Part shown: positions 46,860-55,789 of the stretch, piece by piece
How positions within the stretch are numbered: position 1 is the first letter of the stretch
Layout: each line of letters starts with the position of its first letter
Assembly (NCBI GenBank): GCA_964409685.1
Contig: CAYPEJ010000009.1
Span: 62,001-126,000 of the forward strand
Origin: Clostridium_AI sp964409685
Lineage (GTDB): Bacteria; Bacillota; Clostridia; Lachnospirales; Lachnospiraceae
Direction of reading: 5' to 3'
DNA length: 64,000 nucleotides
Notes under the pieces: generated by a model
Seen by the model: the letters and a program-made list of their open reading frames with translations, nothing else
Database searches by the model: none
Told to the model about the DNA's origin: nothing
Made by a program: the position numbers and the translations under genes

Positions 46860-48077
46860 ATGTTGACAAAAACAAAACTCAGGGAGTGTAATATAAAATA
46901 TAGTATATTACAAGCAATGAACATGTTTGTGTCTGCGGTTTTATCAGTTTTTATTGTTCCGTTATTATCGAGTCAGGGGTTTACGGTATGGCAGATTGGC
47001 ATTTTGATGGCAGTTAAATATGGGAGTACGATAGTCTTTTCGTTATTTTATGCCAGTCTTGCAGACCGACTCGCTGATTATATTACAAACAAAGGATTTA
47101 TCACTATATTCTGCATAGCAGGAATAGTTATAACATTACTGCATTTATATGTGCCGATGAACTTCATGCGAGGTGTTTTAGTGTTTATAGGATATGGAGC
47201 ATCGTTTTCTTGTATCAGTCCGTTTACGGATGCTTTTAGTAGTCAATATGTGGCAAATGGAGTGCAGATTAATTACGCATTTGCCAGAGCCATGGGCTCT
47301 TTGTTTTGGGCTTTTGCAGGGTTAATCTTAGGATATCTAACAAGTACATGTTCATCCGATGCTATTCTATGGCTACAAGTTGTTGCATTAGTTTTATGTT
47401 TACTGGCTGTATTGATTATGCCGACACCAAATCGTGTTCAGGGAAAACCTATAATGAAAAAGAATAAGAGTAGTCATGCAAATTCCATTGTTGGCATGGT
47501 CGTGAAAAACCGATTTTACATGTTCTTTCTCGTTGCAAGTTTTTTCCTTATGACGGGTGTAAATTTGACGATGGGATATATGGCGTATACTGTTTCAGGT
47601 GTAGGTGGAACGACATTTGATTTGGGGATGTGCGGATTTTTATTAGGATTTTTTGAAATATTTGTAGGCTTATATTTCAATAAATTTTTGAATTTCTTTG
47701 GAACAAGAAGAGTCGTGTTATTTGCTATGATAGGTATGACACTGCGTGTCGCAATGTTGGTAATTTCTCAAAATATGACTATAGTGTATGTTGCACAAGC
47801 ATTTGAACTGATTGGCTGTATGTTGTGGGCAGGCAATGTGCAACTAGTAAGAGAGGAGATTGCTGAACAGGATTGGGTAAAAGGGCAGACTTTGATCAAT
47901 TCGGTACAAACGGGATTTTCTATGCTGGCAGCATCCGTTTTGGGTGGATATATCATGGAGCGATTTGAAAATGCATTTATCTTACATAGTACAGCTTTTG
48001 GAATGTGTATGCTTGGTATCATCATATATGCTTATCAATTGTTCATTATTAAATCAAGACAATCAGTCATTTGGTGA
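46860..48077 (+). CDS. MFS transporter
   Basis: A 405-aa major facilitator protein with about twelve helices and the cytoplasmic loop 2-3 motif YASLADRLADY. It resembles the MFS_1-like/LacY-type group (WQIGILMAVKYGSTIVFSLFYASLADR). ACGGAGG lies before ATG 46860. The stop at 48075-48077 coincides with the join to a glutamate dehydrogenase remnant, so the last residues may have been replaced by the rearrangement. It is the last gene in this cluster; substrate unknown. Confidence 0.85.
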   Translation: MLTKTKLRECNIKYSILQAMNMFVSAVLSVFIVPLLSSQGFTVWQIGILMAVKYGSTIVFSLFYASLADRLADYITNKGFITIFCIAGIVITLLHLYVPMNFMRGVLVFIGYGASFSCISPFTDAFSSQYVANGVQINYAFARAMGSLFWAFAGLILGYLTSTCSSDAILWLQVVALVLCLLAVLIMPTPNRVQGKPIMKKNKSSHANSIVGMVVKNRFYMFFLVASFFLMTGVNLTMGYMAYTVSGVGGTTFDLGMCGFLLGFFEIFVGLYFNKFLNFFGTRRVVLFAMIGMTLRVAMLVISQNMTIVYVAQAFELIGCMLWAGNVQLVREEIAEQDWVKGQTLINSVQTGFSMLAASVLGGYIMERFENAFILHSTAFGMCMLGIIIYAYQLFIIKSRQSVIW

Positions 48078-48726
48078 TGCGAAGGGCGGAATTAGAGTAG
48101 ATCCTAAGAGCTTATCCCAGCGTGAGTTATGTCGCTTGACCAGAAGATATACCTATGCAATTGAGCCGATTATAGGTGCAGATACCGATATTCCGGCACC
48201 AGATGTCAATACCAATGGCCAGACTATGGCATGGGTATTAGATACATACAGTATGCTGCATGGCAAACCATGCCCTGGTGTGGTAACAGGAAAACCGATT
48301 GAGCTTGGTGGCTCAAAAGGTAGAAATTCAGCTACCGTCCGCGGTGTCGTGATTAGCACAAAATTGTTGTTAAAAGAGTATGGAAAAGAACTTGCAGGAA
48401 CTAAAGTTGCGATTCAGGGTATGGGAAATGTTGGCGGCAATGCAGCTACAATTTTTGCCCATAGACAGGCAGTCGTAGTGGCAGTTAGCGATGTGTCCGG
48501 AGGTGTTTATAAAAAAGAGGGCCTGGATATTGAGGAAATTACAGCCTTTTTAGCTGGCGGGGAGAGAGATACGGTAAAAGAGAAATTAGAAGATATTTTA
48601 TCTACTGCCTTTGCAGAGATATTAGAAGTATCTAAGGAATATGACTGTACTCTGCGAATGGGAGCGTATATTGTGGCACTGAAAAGATTGATTCATACAG
48701 AGGAGATAAAAGGTCTCTTCCCATGA
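48070..48726 (+). pseudogene. glutamate dehydrogenase fragment (GLFV family)
   Basis: The frame begins abruptly inside the family's GDAKGGIRVDPKSLS block, which contains the catalytic Lys region. It runs through TDIPAPDVNTNGQTMAWVLDTY and the NAD loop QGMGNVGGNAA. At about 48590 it jumps from KEKLEDILS to the C-terminal TAFAEILEVSKEYDCTLR, missing ~90 residues. About 100 N-terminal residues are also absent and there is no start site. The left join lies at the MFS stop codon. Confidence 0.85.
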
Positions 48727-49190
48727 TAATACACTTCCCAACCGAATAATAGACCCGATTATGGGGGATCATGGTGTCATATATGATTCCTATACAGAGG
48801 AAATGTGTGAAAGTATGAGGAAGCTGGTAGCACAAGCTACCCTTACCACACCAAATGTAACAGAGCTCTGTATTTTGACAAACCATGCCTATCATGAGCA
48901 TATTTCAGTTTCAGAAATTGAAGATATGTGCAAGAGCTTGTCTCTCAATGGACCAACACGTATTATTGTAACTGGAATTGAAAAAGAGGATACCATTGAA
49001 AATGCCATCTATGATAATGGGGGATTTGAAGTCGTATACACTAACAAGATTCTGCCACTTTGACCTGGAACTGGAGATGTATTTTCATCTATTATAGCAG
49101 GCGAGAGTTTACATAACACCAATTTAAAAAAGGCTGTACAACAGACATTGCAATATTGCTCATCAATTCTGATAGAGGTCATTCCAGTCC
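48727..49190 (+). pseudogene. pyridoxal kinase fragment
   Basis: The C-terminal two-thirds of a PdxY/PdxK-type kinase: IIDPIMGDHGVIYDSYTEEM, TTPNVTELCILT, TRIIVTGIEKED, then ILPL-stop-PGTGDVFSSIIAGES. The stop (TGA at 49062) sits just before the catalytic PGTGD loop. The N-terminus is missing. Together with the preceding fragment it records a deletion-rich region. Confidence 0.8.
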
Positions 49191-49201
49191 CAGTCCTGCT
49201 T

Positions 49202-49687
49202 ATGGAGAGTGAAATAGAAGAAAAGATAACACAGTTAGAAACATTGCTCACAAGTGAAGGGTACAATACTGAAAAGATATATACCAAGAGTATTGCAAAA
49301 TTAGCAAAAGAGAAACAAGAATTATTTGGTGCATATATTTCGATGTATTGTGAAGGAAGTGAATATGAACACTCTAACCGAGGAAAGGTTGCATCTTTCA
49401 GAGAAGCAATATTGGATGAATATGATGCGGATGCTGTGCTTAAAATAGAACTTGGTAAATCTGATTTGACAACTTGGAAGCAAGTATTTAATTTTGCCTT
49501 GTTGAACGTATTTTACTCAATAGATGCGTTGTACCGTAGAATAGAAAGCAGAGATAAGCATTTGTTTGGCACAGGGATGATTTCAGAACAGGCTATGGCG
49601 TGTACTCTATATATGATAAAGGAATTAACAGATAAGCTGGGTGCGTATGGTGTTGAGCATTCACAAATATTTGGTATTAAAGAATAA
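49202..49687 (+). CDS. unrecognised 161-aa ORF
   Basis: An open frame with protein-like composition (MESEIEEKITQLETLLTSEGY; KIELGKSDLTTWKQVFNFALLNVFYSID; RDKHLFGTGMISEQAMAC). It is open further upstream into the pyridoxal kinase remnant, and no ribosome site precedes ATG 49202, so it may lack its own start. It is mostly helical, with no motif recognised. It could be the 3' part of a lost gene. Confidence 0.45.
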   Translation: MESEIEEKITQLETLLTSEGYNTEKIYTKSIAKLAKEKQELFGAYISMYCEGSEYEHSNRGKVASFREAILDEYDADAVLKIELGKSDLTTWKQVFNFALLNVFYSIDALYRRIESRDKHLFGTGMISEQAMACTLYMIKELTDKLGAYGVEHSQIFGIKE

Positions 49688-49722
49688 ATAATAGCATATA
49701 CTATAGTGGCTGTAGAAATTGC

Positions 49723-49827
49723 TTGACATGAAGTTCAAAGTCAAGTAAGAGAAATACAGTGATCGCGTTGCAGAAACCTGTGAGGCCTGCGACCGGGGGA
49801 GAACCTGCGGGGTCTCCTCTTTTTTAT
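49723..49827 (+). ncRNA. structured leader RNA before the second Abi gene
   Basis: TTGACA (49723-49728), a 17-base spacer and TAAGAG make a promoter. The transcript would hold a hairpin (GTTGCAG with CTGCGAC, ~49767-49793, with CCTGTGAGG in its loop) and a terminator hairpin (GGAGAACC with GGTCTCC, then T6). It ends 18 bases before the Abi start. An RNA plus terminator upstream of abiF genes is a published association (abiF RNA motif); assignment here is by position and shape only. Confidence 0.5.
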
Positions 49828-49844
49828 TTAAGGAGATGTTGTAT

Positions 49845-50424
49845 ATGCCAAAGATTTTTTTGAGTTATGATCAGCAAATAGAAAAACTGAAGAATGAAAA
49901 AAATCTGGAAATTGATGATGAGGCATATGCTAAAGAGATTTTAAGGCAGACAAGCTACTATTCATTAATTGGAGGGTACAAGGATATCTTTAAAAATCCA
50001 ACAACCAAGAAGTATAAGGATGGAACGAGATTTGAGGATATCGTAGAGTTATATTATTTTGATGAATCATTAAGGCAGTTGTTTCTGAGATATCTCATTA
50101 AAGTAGAAAATGAAATAAAGTCACAAGTCTCTTACTATTTTACAGAAAAGAATGGCGAGAGCCAAAAGGAATGTCTGCACGCATGGTGAACGATTATTTA
50201 CTTATAGAACTACCGACAGCATTCCAGATTTACCGATACATATGAAATTAAAGATTGCTCAAAAGGGCACACAATATGTGAATGGAAAAAATGATTTATT
50301 TTCAGTTGTGATTGCTTTAAGATATATGTTGAGTGATAGCTGGTATAAAACAGTTTGTAAGCGAAAACTAGATATGTTAAATATGCTGACGGCAGAATGG
50401 AGGAGATTATGTCAGCATATTTAA
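49845..50424 (+). pseudogene. Abi_2/AbiF-type gene with internal deletion
   Basis: The N-terminus (MPKIFLSYDQQIEKLKNEKN, TSYYSLIGGYKDIF, YYFDESLRQLFLRYLIKVEN) and the HEPN end (KRNVCTHGERLFTYRTTDSIPD, R-x4-H) are present in different frames. About 80 residues between YYFTEKNGE and the HEPN motif are missing. The C-terminal helix (NDLFSVVIALRYMLSD) runs into an IS30 fragment. AAGGAG lies nine bases before ATG 49845. It was probably a functional HEPN toxin gene once; its leader RNA is still intact. Confidence 0.8.
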
Positions 50425-50756
50425 CATACGAAGAACGTCTTGAGATTGAAGCAGGACTAAAGGAACACAAAACATTTGGTGAAATAGGAAGACAGATAGG
50501 AAAAGACAGGACTACGGTAGCTAAGGAAATCAAAAGAAATGCAGTTGAGAAGAAAACAGGTGTATCAGGATATTCTTATAATGCCTGTATTCATAGAAAG
50601 AATTGTAAGAAGAAAAACATATGCGGAATAGAATGCACAAGAAAATCAGCCTACTCCTGCAGGCTTTGCAGTCACTGTAATACAAGCTGCACTGATTTTA
50701 AGGAAGAAATCTGTACAGGTTTAAATTTGATATGGTGTATTTTAGATGGCAGGTAA
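50409..50756 (+). pseudogene. IS30-family transposase, N-terminal fragment
   Basis: The first ~115 residues of an IS30-type transposase: the helix-turn-helix (MSAYLTYEERLEIEAGLKEH to RTTVAKEIKRN) and a Cys-rich zinc region (CGIECTRKSAYSCRLCSHC). The DDE catalytic core is gone: the frame ends at GLNLIWCILDGR and a stop. GGAGG lies before ATG 50409. A hairpin (ATGGCAGG with CCTGCCAT, 50746-50776) marks the truncation point. Confidence 0.8.
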
Positions 50757-50836
50757 TCTTTATGGTTGCCTGCCATGTCTATATCATCCGTATTATAAAT
50801 GTTATTAGAAGAAATGTTGCCAAACAGAGGATATAG

Positions 50837-50876
50837 ATAAAAATAGTTGCGTACGCAACTATTTTTATGCTATAGT
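50837..50876 (+). promoter_or_regulatory. 32-bp perfect palindrome, MarR operator, with -10
   Basis: A perfect palindrome spans 50837-50868, centred on TTGCGTACGCAA. TATAGT (50871-50876) follows, so the palindrome covers the -35 region. The marR-type gene starts 30 bases on. Autorepression is the likely function. Confidence 0.8.
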
Positions 50877-50905
50877 ATTACTTTGGAAAGTAGGTGAAAA
50901 AATAT

Positions 50906-51355
50906 ATGAATAATAATTTTCCAAATCTAGGACGTTGCCTTTCGATTATGGATCGCCTGATGAAGATGTATTATGATTACAACTTGGCGGATTTTGAAAT
51001 CGGATGGGGTCAGCAGTTCTATGTGGAATATCTCTATGACCATCCCGGTGCTTCTGCCCAAGAAATGGTGGAGTGTATCCGAGTAGATAAAGGTACGCTG
51101 ACAAAAGTTATGAAAAAGCTGACAGAGATTGGTTATGTTGAGATTGTCAGAAGTGAGAAAGACAAGCGAATGAAATTTCTGTACTTAACAGAAAAGGGTG
51201 TACCAGCTGCGAAGCGAATCAAAGAGATACATAGTAACTTTTATAATATTCTATGCTCCAATATTCAGCCATCAGATATTCAGCGGACAGAACAGACAAT
51301 GGAACAGATGATGGAAAATATTTATCAAAATATTTCGCATAGAATGGAGGAATAA
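50906..51355 (+). CDS. MarR-family regulator
   Basis: A 149-aa MarR regulator. The winged helix (GASAQEMVECIRVDKGTLTKVMKKLTEIGYVEIVRSEKDKRMKFLYLTEKG, residues ~47-97) is complete, with dimerisation helices at both ends. It probably represses itself and the efflux gene four bases downstream through the palindrome at 50837. ATG 50906 is preferred over the GTG at 50894. No effector is evident. Confidence 0.9.
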   Translation: MNNNFPNLGRCLSIMDRLMKMYYDYNLADFEIGWGQQFYVEYLYDHPGASAQEMVECIRVDKGTLTKVMKKLTEIGYVEIVRSEKDKRMKFLYLTEKGVPAAKRIKEIHSNFYNILCSNIQPSDIQRTEQTMEQMMENIYQNISHRMEE

Positions 51356-51358
51356 AAA

Positions 51359-52735
51359 TTGGATAATAATGAAATTTTACCTGTTCAAAGAACAGGGATT
51401 TTTGCTACTTTAATTTTTGCGACTTTTGTCACATCAATGTCAACTACAGTTACAGCAAATATGATTCCGAACTTTACGGAATATTTTGGTGTATCTGCTA
51501 ATCTTGCACAATGGCTGACAAGTGGGGCGACATTGATTTCAGGAATTATTATTCCTGTTACAGCTTTTTTGCTCAAAAAGGTACCAAACAGGATTTATTT
51601 TTTTGCGACAATGTTAGCCTATACGCTGGGGTCGTTGTTTTCATTTTTATCACCGACTTTTCCGGTACTGCTTGTGAGTCGTTTGATTCAGGCGGTTGGC
51701 TGTGGCATGATGATTCCTTTCGGACAGATTATGCTTTTGAATCTCTATCCGGCTGAAAAACATGGAAGGGTTATGGCAGCGTTTTCCATGGCCTCCATGG
51801 TATCCACTGTAGTAGGTCCAACTTATGCGGGGCTGATGTTAGAAGCCGTTGGATGGCGTGGTGTGTTTGTATCTTTGTTTGCGTTTGGATTTGCGATTAT
51901 TGTGTTTGGAAGTATTTTTATGAAAAATGTCATTCCGTTGTCAGAAGCCGAATTAAATGTAGGCTTTGTGCTTCTTTCTACCATCGGTTTTGTTTCTTTG
52001 CTGATTGGTGTGAGCAATATGAGCAGTGGCTCAGTTCTGAAGCTGATGAGTGGAGGGTTAATGTTAATAGGTGTCATTTTCCTTTTCATATTTTCAAGAC
52101 TGCAGCTTACCTCCAAGAAGCCGATGCTGAATCTGCGGGTATTTAAAGAACCTTCTTTTCTTATTGCTGTTGTAATCAGTGTTTGCTTATATTTAATCTC
52201 AATGGGAAACGGAATGATTTTGCCGATTTTTACGAAGTCCATCTGTGGTTTTTCTGATTCGGCTTATGGATACGCAACTCTTGTTGGTTCAATTTTGTCT
52301 GTATTTGCAACACTGTATTCAGGAAAAGTTTACGATAAAATGGGAATTAAGCCTATGTTTTTTGCAGGTGTTGTTTTGTATGCAATATATTCCGTCATGG
52401 GAATATGCTTCTCAGAAGGAACTGGTATTGTATATATTGCAGTAACTTTTGCATTGCAAACGGTTGCGATGTCTATGTTAAACTCTCCGGCTACGACTAT
52501 GGCACTTAGTAAATTGTCTGGGAATACTCGTATAGATGGAAGTGCAGTTTTCAATACGATACGTCAAATTTCTAGTTCATTGGCTTCTACGATTGCAGTA
52601 TTGATTTATACATTGGCAGGAAGCGATATAAATGCAATTCGTGTTGTATACATATATTTTGGGATTGTAACAATTGTTATTATTGTTTCTGTCCTTTTGT
52701 ATCTGAAAGTTACATCAAAGCTGGAAATGGAATAA
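51359..52735 (+). CDS. MFS multidrug efflux transporter (DHA2/EmrB-like)
   Basis: A 458-aa drug/proton antiporter-type protein. It has the motif-C-like region (FSMASMVSTVVGPTYAGLML) and motif-D-like MIPNFTEYFG near the start, with about fourteen helices. TTG start at 51359, with GGAGG eight bases upstream inside the end of marR; the nearest ATG is in another frame. Paired with MarR it is a classic inducible efflux module. Confidence 0.9.
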   Translation: MDNNEILPVQRTGIFATLIFATFVTSMSTTVTANMIPNFTEYFGVSANLAQWLTSGATLISGIIIPVTAFLLKKVPNRIYFFATMLAYTLGSLFSFLSPTFPVLLVSRLIQAVGCGMMIPFGQIMLLNLYPAEKHGRVMAAFSMASMVSTVVGPTYAGLMLEAVGWRGVFVSLFAFGFAIIVFGSIFMKNVIPLSEAELNVGFVLLSTIGFVSLLIGVSNMSSGSVLKLMSGGLMLIGVIFLFIFSRLQLTSKKPMLNLRVFKEPSFLIAVVISVCLYLISMGNGMILPIFTKSICGFSDSAYGYATLVGSILSVFATLYSGKVYDKMGIKPMFFAGVVLYAIYSVMGICFSEGTGIVYIAVTFALQTVAMSMLNSPATTMALSKLSGNTRIDGSAVFNTIRQISSSLASTIAVLIYTLAGSDINAIRVVYIYFGIVTIVIIVSVLLYLKVTSKLEME

Positions 52736-52996
52736 ACTAACAGAGATAAAATAAAGCGTTCTTGGAGAATGAGGATTCCGATGAATGTTGCCTGATATGA
52801 TGGATTTAGCATAATATGTCATGGCAATACTTTGGCAACAGAAAATCAGTAAGCCAAAATAAAATGTGTAAATGAAGTATAATATCGGCAGATTTCAAAT
52901 GAAACCTAAACAACAACTTGCCGATGATAAGTCTTTGCAAGAGATAACCAAGAAAGCATTAGATATTGGAGTTAAAAGTGAGCTTATTGTGAGTGA

Positions 52997-53397
52997 ATTG
53001 TAAAGGATATGTCCCGATTTGGAAGAAACTATCTGCAAGTAGGTTTTTACACTGAAATGATGTTTCCAAAGAAAGATATCCGTTTTATCGCAGTTAATAA
53101 CGGAGTTGACAGTGCCAATCCTACAGATAATGACTTTACACCATTCCTAAATATTGATAAAGTGCTTATTCCGTCAGCTTATGCGAGATAGAACCACCCT
53201 GAGGATTGCCAGTGTACGAGATACCATGATGCTTATACATGGAATGCAACAACAGTCGGCTATATTCTGAGCAGACGTGAGTATTTGGGGCATACCATTC
53301 TTGGCAAGACAGCAAAAGACAGTTTTAAGACGAAACGAAAAAGAGTTGTGAATGAGGACGAGTTGCTAGAAATGGTAGATATTCAGTGTTGGTAGAT
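52997..53397 (+). pseudogene. large serine recombinase remnant
   Basis: The frame IVKDMSRFGRNYLQVGFYTE to FTPFLNIDKV is the resolvase domain of a large serine recombinase as in clostridial integrative elements. After a stop near 53191 the recombinase domain reappears out of register (YTWNATTVGYILSRREYLGH, KTAKDSFKTKRKRVVNEDE). The catalytic N-terminus is lost. A separate 34-codon fragment with a start at 52899 (MKPKQQLADDKSLQEITKKA) precedes it and is not recognised. It marks a former integrative element. Confidence 0.8.
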
Positions 53398-53470
53398 GTA
53401 TAATTGAAAACAACAAATGGAAATTTTTTTGGCATTTTTTTAGGTTTCATATAAAGCAATTTAAATATTA

Positions 53471-53501
53471 TGCAACTAGTGGTTGCAATGACTGGTATAA
53501 T
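53471..53501 (+). promoter_or_regulatory. promoter -10 with inverted repeat before XRE gene
   Basis: TGCAAC and GTTGCA (53471-53487, 5-base centre) precede TATAAT (53496-53501) 68 bases before the XRE-type gene. The repeat is a candidate operator. Confidence 0.5.
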
Positions 53502-53568
53502 AGCAACACTAAGTTGGTTCAATAATCTGTGCATTATTGCTATGATTATGAAATAGGAGGTATTAAGT

Positions 53569-54309
53569 ATGGCTTTAGGAGACAATATACAATATTTACG
53601 TAAGGTAAATGACATTACGCAAGAGGAACTTGCAGAAAGACTCTCTGTTTCAAGACAAACTATTTCTAAATGGGAAATGAATCAGGCATATCCTGAAATA
53701 CCAAAACTTATAGAAATAGGAAATTTATTTCATTGTAAGGTTGATGAATTATTGAAAGAAGATATGGGTAAAAGTAAGGACATTTATTCAGATGTAACAG
53801 TTAAAGAGATTCCCGAATTTCGTATGGGGCGATATGTTATTATTTCGCCGAATCCAGAAGATGATGTACACGCTTACATGGATAGATGGGCTGAATCAAG
53901 TGGGTTAAATGCAATTACAGATTACAAGCCGAAACGGATTGGATGGGATTTTCCTTTTGTGTCGGCAGAACAGCAAAATCGCTTTGGATTAAGAGGCTAT
54001 GTGGCGGCTTACATTTTGCCAGATGGATTTGAACCCAAATGTGGAGGGGTGGAAATTGTGAGTCAAGGAGTGGCAAATTACGCTTGCATAACGATTTGCG
54101 ACCCGTTTTCAAGAGCATTTGAATATATTCCAACAGCGTATAAAAAGGTTTTGAAATATTTAAAGGCAAATGGGTTCAAGGAAAATGTGAGTGGTGAATA
54201 CTTATCATGTTTTGAATACGTATATGAAAAAGACAATACTACTTATATGGAAGTATGTATTCATGTTGATTCTGTCGGATATGCAAATTTATTTACACCC
54301 CTGAAATAA
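53569..54309 (+). CDS. XRE-family regulator with GyrI-like C-terminal domain
   Basis: A 246-aa regulator. The helix-turn-helix is LGDNIQYLRKVNDITQEELAERLSVSRQTISKWE (residues 3-36). The C-terminal ~170 residues fit a GyrI-like/AraC effector-binding domain (FRMGRYVIISPNPEDDVHAYMDRW). AGGAGG lies ten bases before the ATG. It is followed 41 bases on by a cysteine-peptidase-like gene and may regulate it. Target and ligand unknown. Confidence 0.82.
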   Translation: MALGDNIQYLRKVNDITQEELAERLSVSRQTISKWEMNQAYPEIPKLIEIGNLFHCKVDELLKEDMGKSKDIYSDVTVKEIPEFRMGRYVIISPNPEDDVHAYMDRWAESSGLNAITDYKPKRIGWDFPFVSAEQQNRFGLRGYVAAYILPDGFEPKCGGVEIVSQGVANYACITICDPFSRAFEYIPTAYKKVLKYLKANGFKENVSGEYLSCFEYVYEKDNTTYMEVCIHVDSVGYANLFTPLK

Positions 54310-54350
54310 AAGAGTGTGGTAAAAGAAAGGATACTATCATAGAGCTTGTT

Positions 54351-54695
54351 ATGCAACCAACAAATGCAATGTGTGGTCAGGCATGTATTGCAATGATTAC
54401 AGGAAAAAATATTGAAGAAGTTATACAGACAATGAAAACAGATGGACCGACAAGCATCGGTCAATTGATAGAAGCTTTAGATTTTTATAAAATAAATCAT
54501 TCCGAAAGGAATACCCGTATTTCAAAGAAAAATCCTATTCCGTATAAATATTCTATTTTAACAGTTCATACCAATGCAGGATATACACATTGGACTTTGT
54601 TCTGGGATGGTAAATATTATGATCCAGAATTTGGATTGAACGAAGGAGAAAATATACACGGAAAAGTGACTTCTTTTCTAGCGATATATGAATAG
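54351..54695 (+). CDS. small papain-like (C39-type) cysteine peptidase-like protein
   Basis: A 114-aa protein with the papain-fold signature: CGQACIAMITGK at residues 8-19 (catalytic Cys with the preceding Gln region MQPTNAMCGQ) and HWTLFWDGKYYDPEFG (~85-100; His and Asp). This is the pattern of C39-like peptidases that trim or sense peptides. It lacks a signal peptide, and the whole family fold fits in 114 aa. No strong ribosome site is seen, so it may be translated after the XRE gene. Substrate unknown. Confidence 0.65.
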   Translation: MQPTNAMCGQACIAMITGKNIEEVIQTMKTDGPTSIGQLIEALDFYKINHSERNTRISKKNPIPYKYSILTVHTNAGYTHWTLFWDGKYYDPEFGLNEGENIHGKVTSFLAIYE

Positions 54696-54739
54696 CAATA
54701 TGTAGCAGATAAAGAGAAAAGAAACTTCCAATTTGTCAG

Positions 54740-54887
54740 TTAGTGGCGTTTCACCACTAAGTACTGGGTATTGCTTGTAGCAGAACTTCACAAGTTTTGG
54801 CAACTTCGTTGCTGTTCCCTTCGGGAAAATAATTAAATATTGTTGTTATTAACAGACTGAGTAGAGAAATTTACTTGGTCTTTTTTT
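54740..54887 (+). repeat. inverted-repeat cluster (candidate oriT) and terminator before mob gene
   Basis: Three hairpins in a row: TTAGTGG/CCACTAA (54740-54760), GCAAC/GTTGC (54800-54812) and TTCCC/GGGAA (54815-54827). A terminator-like GAC-AGTA/TACT-GTC with T7 follows (54855-54887). Sitting directly upstream of a Mob fragment, this could be the remains of a transfer origin. Confidence 0.45.
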
Positions 54888-54907
54888 GTCAAAATATGAA
54901 AGGAAAG

Positions 54908-55237
54908 ATGGTTATGAGAGCTACTAGACACAATGGAAGATCAGGTAAGCATGGGACTTACGATGCTAAGCATAATGACCGCAGATTTGATGTGGAGAAT
55001 AGTGAGCATATTGATGCAGAGAGGACGAAATTCAATGTCTATTGGGACTGCTATCAGGGTTACAGTCTGCCGAATGATGAGAACAAAAGGGCAAGGTTCA
55101 CTTTTTCGGAAGTGGAGAAAGCCTACTATGTTGAGAATTATTCAGATCATGTGGACGGGCAGAACGAAAGAAATCGAAAGGCAAGGCACTACGATCGAGT
55201 AAAAACGATTGATGCAATTCTCGAAAAGGTTGAATGA
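54908..55237 (+). pseudogene. Mob/plasmid-recombination-type relaxase, N-terminal fragment
   Basis: The 109 residues match the N-terminus of the plasmid recombination/mobilisation enzymes of Lachnospiraceae elements: MRATRHNGRSGKHGTYDAKH, NSEHIDAERTKFNVYWDCYQG, EKAYYVENYSDHV, QNERNRKARHYDR. The whole protein should be ~450 aa. It ends at EKVE and a stop, so the nicking domain is incomplete. A short AAAGGA lies before ATG 54908. Remnant of a mobilisable element. Confidence 0.7.
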
Positions 55238-55453
55238 AATTCAAAGTTCCTGTTTAGACTTTTTATAGAAATTATTCGTTCAAAAATAAGGATGTTACTG
55301 TTACAGAGGTTTCTCTTACAAAGTAAGTGCATGTAAGTAAGGGGACGTTTCATTTTCATTCAAGCTGTTGGGAGTATAGAAAAAAATATTGGAAAAATAA
55401 ACAAAAAATAGTGTGAGGTATACAAATAATAGTATTAAATATACTTTAAAAGG

Positions 55454-55789
55454 TTGATTTTGCGGGAATGAAAGTGTATAATTATCATTAGCTTTATATC
55501 GAGGAAAAATGTGTGAAAACGCATGACGCAAAATTATAGGGACCGTAAAATGTTGGCTAGTTACAGTATTGATTATGGGACACAGCCTTATTATTTTGAT
55601 AATAGGAGTGTGCCTTTCTGAATTACTTGAATAGGTGTATAAACAGATGGAGTTTCTTTTGAGGTGGTTTTACGGCAAGTGATTATGAAAGTCATAAGTC
55701 GAACAAGCAGAAGTATTTGGAGATGGGATTAATATGTGGTTAAGAAGTCAAGGCGATAAAATTATAATACTTACGGAGGATTAGTTAAC
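55454..55789 (+). promoter_or_regulatory. promoter and long structured leader of the dynamin-HerA operon
   Basis: TTGATT (55454-55459), a 17-base spacer and TATAAT (55477-55482) make a strong promoter. The ~300-base leader contains a hairpin (CCTTATTAT with ATAATAGG, ~55586-55611) inside a longer pairing of CCGTAAAA (55543-55550) with TTTTACGG (55668-55675). No ORF of note lies in it. A regulatory RNA or attenuation role is possible. Confidence 0.6.
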
